Below are positions 63,572 through 64,000 of a stretch of 64,000 nucleotides of DNA, piece by piece. A program made the position numbers and the translations under genes. The notes beneath the pieces were generated by a model. The model was not told the origin of the DNA. It ran no database searches and saw only the letters and a list, made by a program, of their open reading frames with translations. Origin of the DNA: Pelagomonas calceolata (taxonomy: Eukaryota > Sar > Pelagophyceae > Pelagomonadales > Pelagomonadaceae); assembly GCA_918797485.1 (NCBI GenBank), contig CAKKNE010000003.1:62001-126000 (forward strand), given 5' to 3'. The stretch's first letter is position 1, and every line of letters begins with the position of its first letter.

Positions 63572-64000
63572 AGCGACGCGGCGTTTGTAAGGTGGCGTTT
63601 ATTCATCCCCTCCTCCAAGGCAGCGGCCTCTTGCGCCGCCTGCCGTTCAAGCAACTTCCGCTTGGGCCGGAGCGCGTCCCGCTTGATGATGAGCTGCTTG
63701 ATCTCCTGGTCGCGCTGGTTGAGGATCGAGCCGAAGAAGGACTCCTCTCCCGCCTTCTCCTCGGCCTTGCGCTCTCCTGCCAAAACTTCTTGGTCGGCTT
63801 TGGTTTTTTCGGCCAACGAGACGCTCGCGCCGATGTTGAAATCCAACAACGTGCGGTCCGCCGCCACGGGCTTCACACCGGCCGTCGCGAGCTGGTGCTG
63901 CACATCACCCAAGCCTCGCCGTCGATAAAGCGCGCGTAGTGGCCCACCATCCTTAAAGTAGCTTTGTCGTCGGGCGGGCGTCACTATCACCGGGCGTCGC
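63544..64000 (-). CDS. Partial coiled-coil protein, runs off the window
   Basis: At least 148 residues; no ATG before the window edge, so the 5' end lies beyond 64000. Visible parts: SYFKDGGPLRALYRRRGLGD, RTLLDFNIGASVSLAEKTKA, and a charged coiled coil ESFFGSILNQRDQEIKQLII, LRPKRKLLERQAAQEAAALE. Not recognised. The stop overlaps the 3' end of ATG12. Confidence 0.6.
   Translation of the reverse strand, partial: RRPVIVTPARRQSYFKDGGPLRALYRRRGLGDVQHQLATAGVKPVAADRTLLDFNIGASVSLAEKTKADQEVLAGERKAEEKAGEESFFGSILNQRDQEIKQLIIKRDALRPKRKLLERQAAQEAAALEEGMNKRHLTNAASLHPYAPVVA

Noticed and set aside
1-64000. CRISPR arrays, rRNA genes, large transposons or virus-derived genes
   Set aside because: No regularly spaced identical repeats, no rRNA-like stretch and no transposase, integrase, reverse transcriptase or capsid-like protein was seen on either strand.

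Overview
The window looks like nuclear DNA of a GC-rich, compact unicellular alga, most likely a stramenopile of the pelagophyte type (Aureococcus-like). Three things in the sequence point this way. (1) About ten short introns in nine genes share one repeat family: terminal inverted repeats CTGTGTGGAAATCAA / TTGATTTCCACACAG with inner cores CCACGCCATCGA and TCGATGGCGTGG. This is what introner elements (intron-generating non-autonomous DNA transposons, known from Aureococcus and Micromonas) look like. (2) A ClpP precursor carries a bipartite leader with an ASALVAP motif, the signature of a secondary red plastid. (3) The cell biology is eukaryotic throughout: PEX19, ATG12, GOS1, SCC3, REV3, NFS1, cystinosin, EMC2. 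The species is inferred, not proven.

Layout. 0-9 kb: REV3-type DNA polymerase, ankyrin protein, cystinosin, photolyase/cryptochrome. 9-22 kb: SLC35B-type nucleotide-sugar transporter, PEX19, a repeat-bearing helical protein, PH protein, MsrB, a secretory glycosyltransferase, a C2 protein, a pseudophosphatase with an SH3 domain, and a cupin/JmjC-like protein. 22-31 kb: an O-GlcNAc-transferase domain joined to a GT25 domain, a HAD phosphatase, a small protein with extreme codon bias, a PHD/Tudor chromatin protein and the two ends of an ABC transporter whose middle is missing. 31-45 kb: ankyrin-Tudor protein, three minus-strand proteins of mostly unknown role, a membrane protein with two RING fingers, a DUF285 secreted protein ending in a PARP-like tail, and a TPR-J protein. 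45-64 kb: plastid ClpP, cohesin SCC3, MBF1, F-box/Kelch, EMC2, a kinesin-light-chain TPR fragment, NFS1, ABCG transporter, two 2-oxoglutarate dioxygenase genes around a GST, GOS1 and ATG12.

Genes mostly alternate in strand, and convergent pairs are separated by only 4-75 bp or overlap. The gaps between genes hold a recurring 22-30 bp motif (GCTAG...CTAGC around a TAAGACA core), seen 13 times. All copies are intergenic, and most lie about 90-300 bp from a start codon, in either orientation. I know of no name for it.

Many conserved proteins are split by single-base frameshifts that restore frame within a few residues (MBF1, ClpP, SCC3, GOS1, EMC2 and others), while about half the genes are perfectly open. 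Indels in the assembly are the simplest reading. Protein calls for those genes rest on domain similarity across the frames and their exact ends are less certain.
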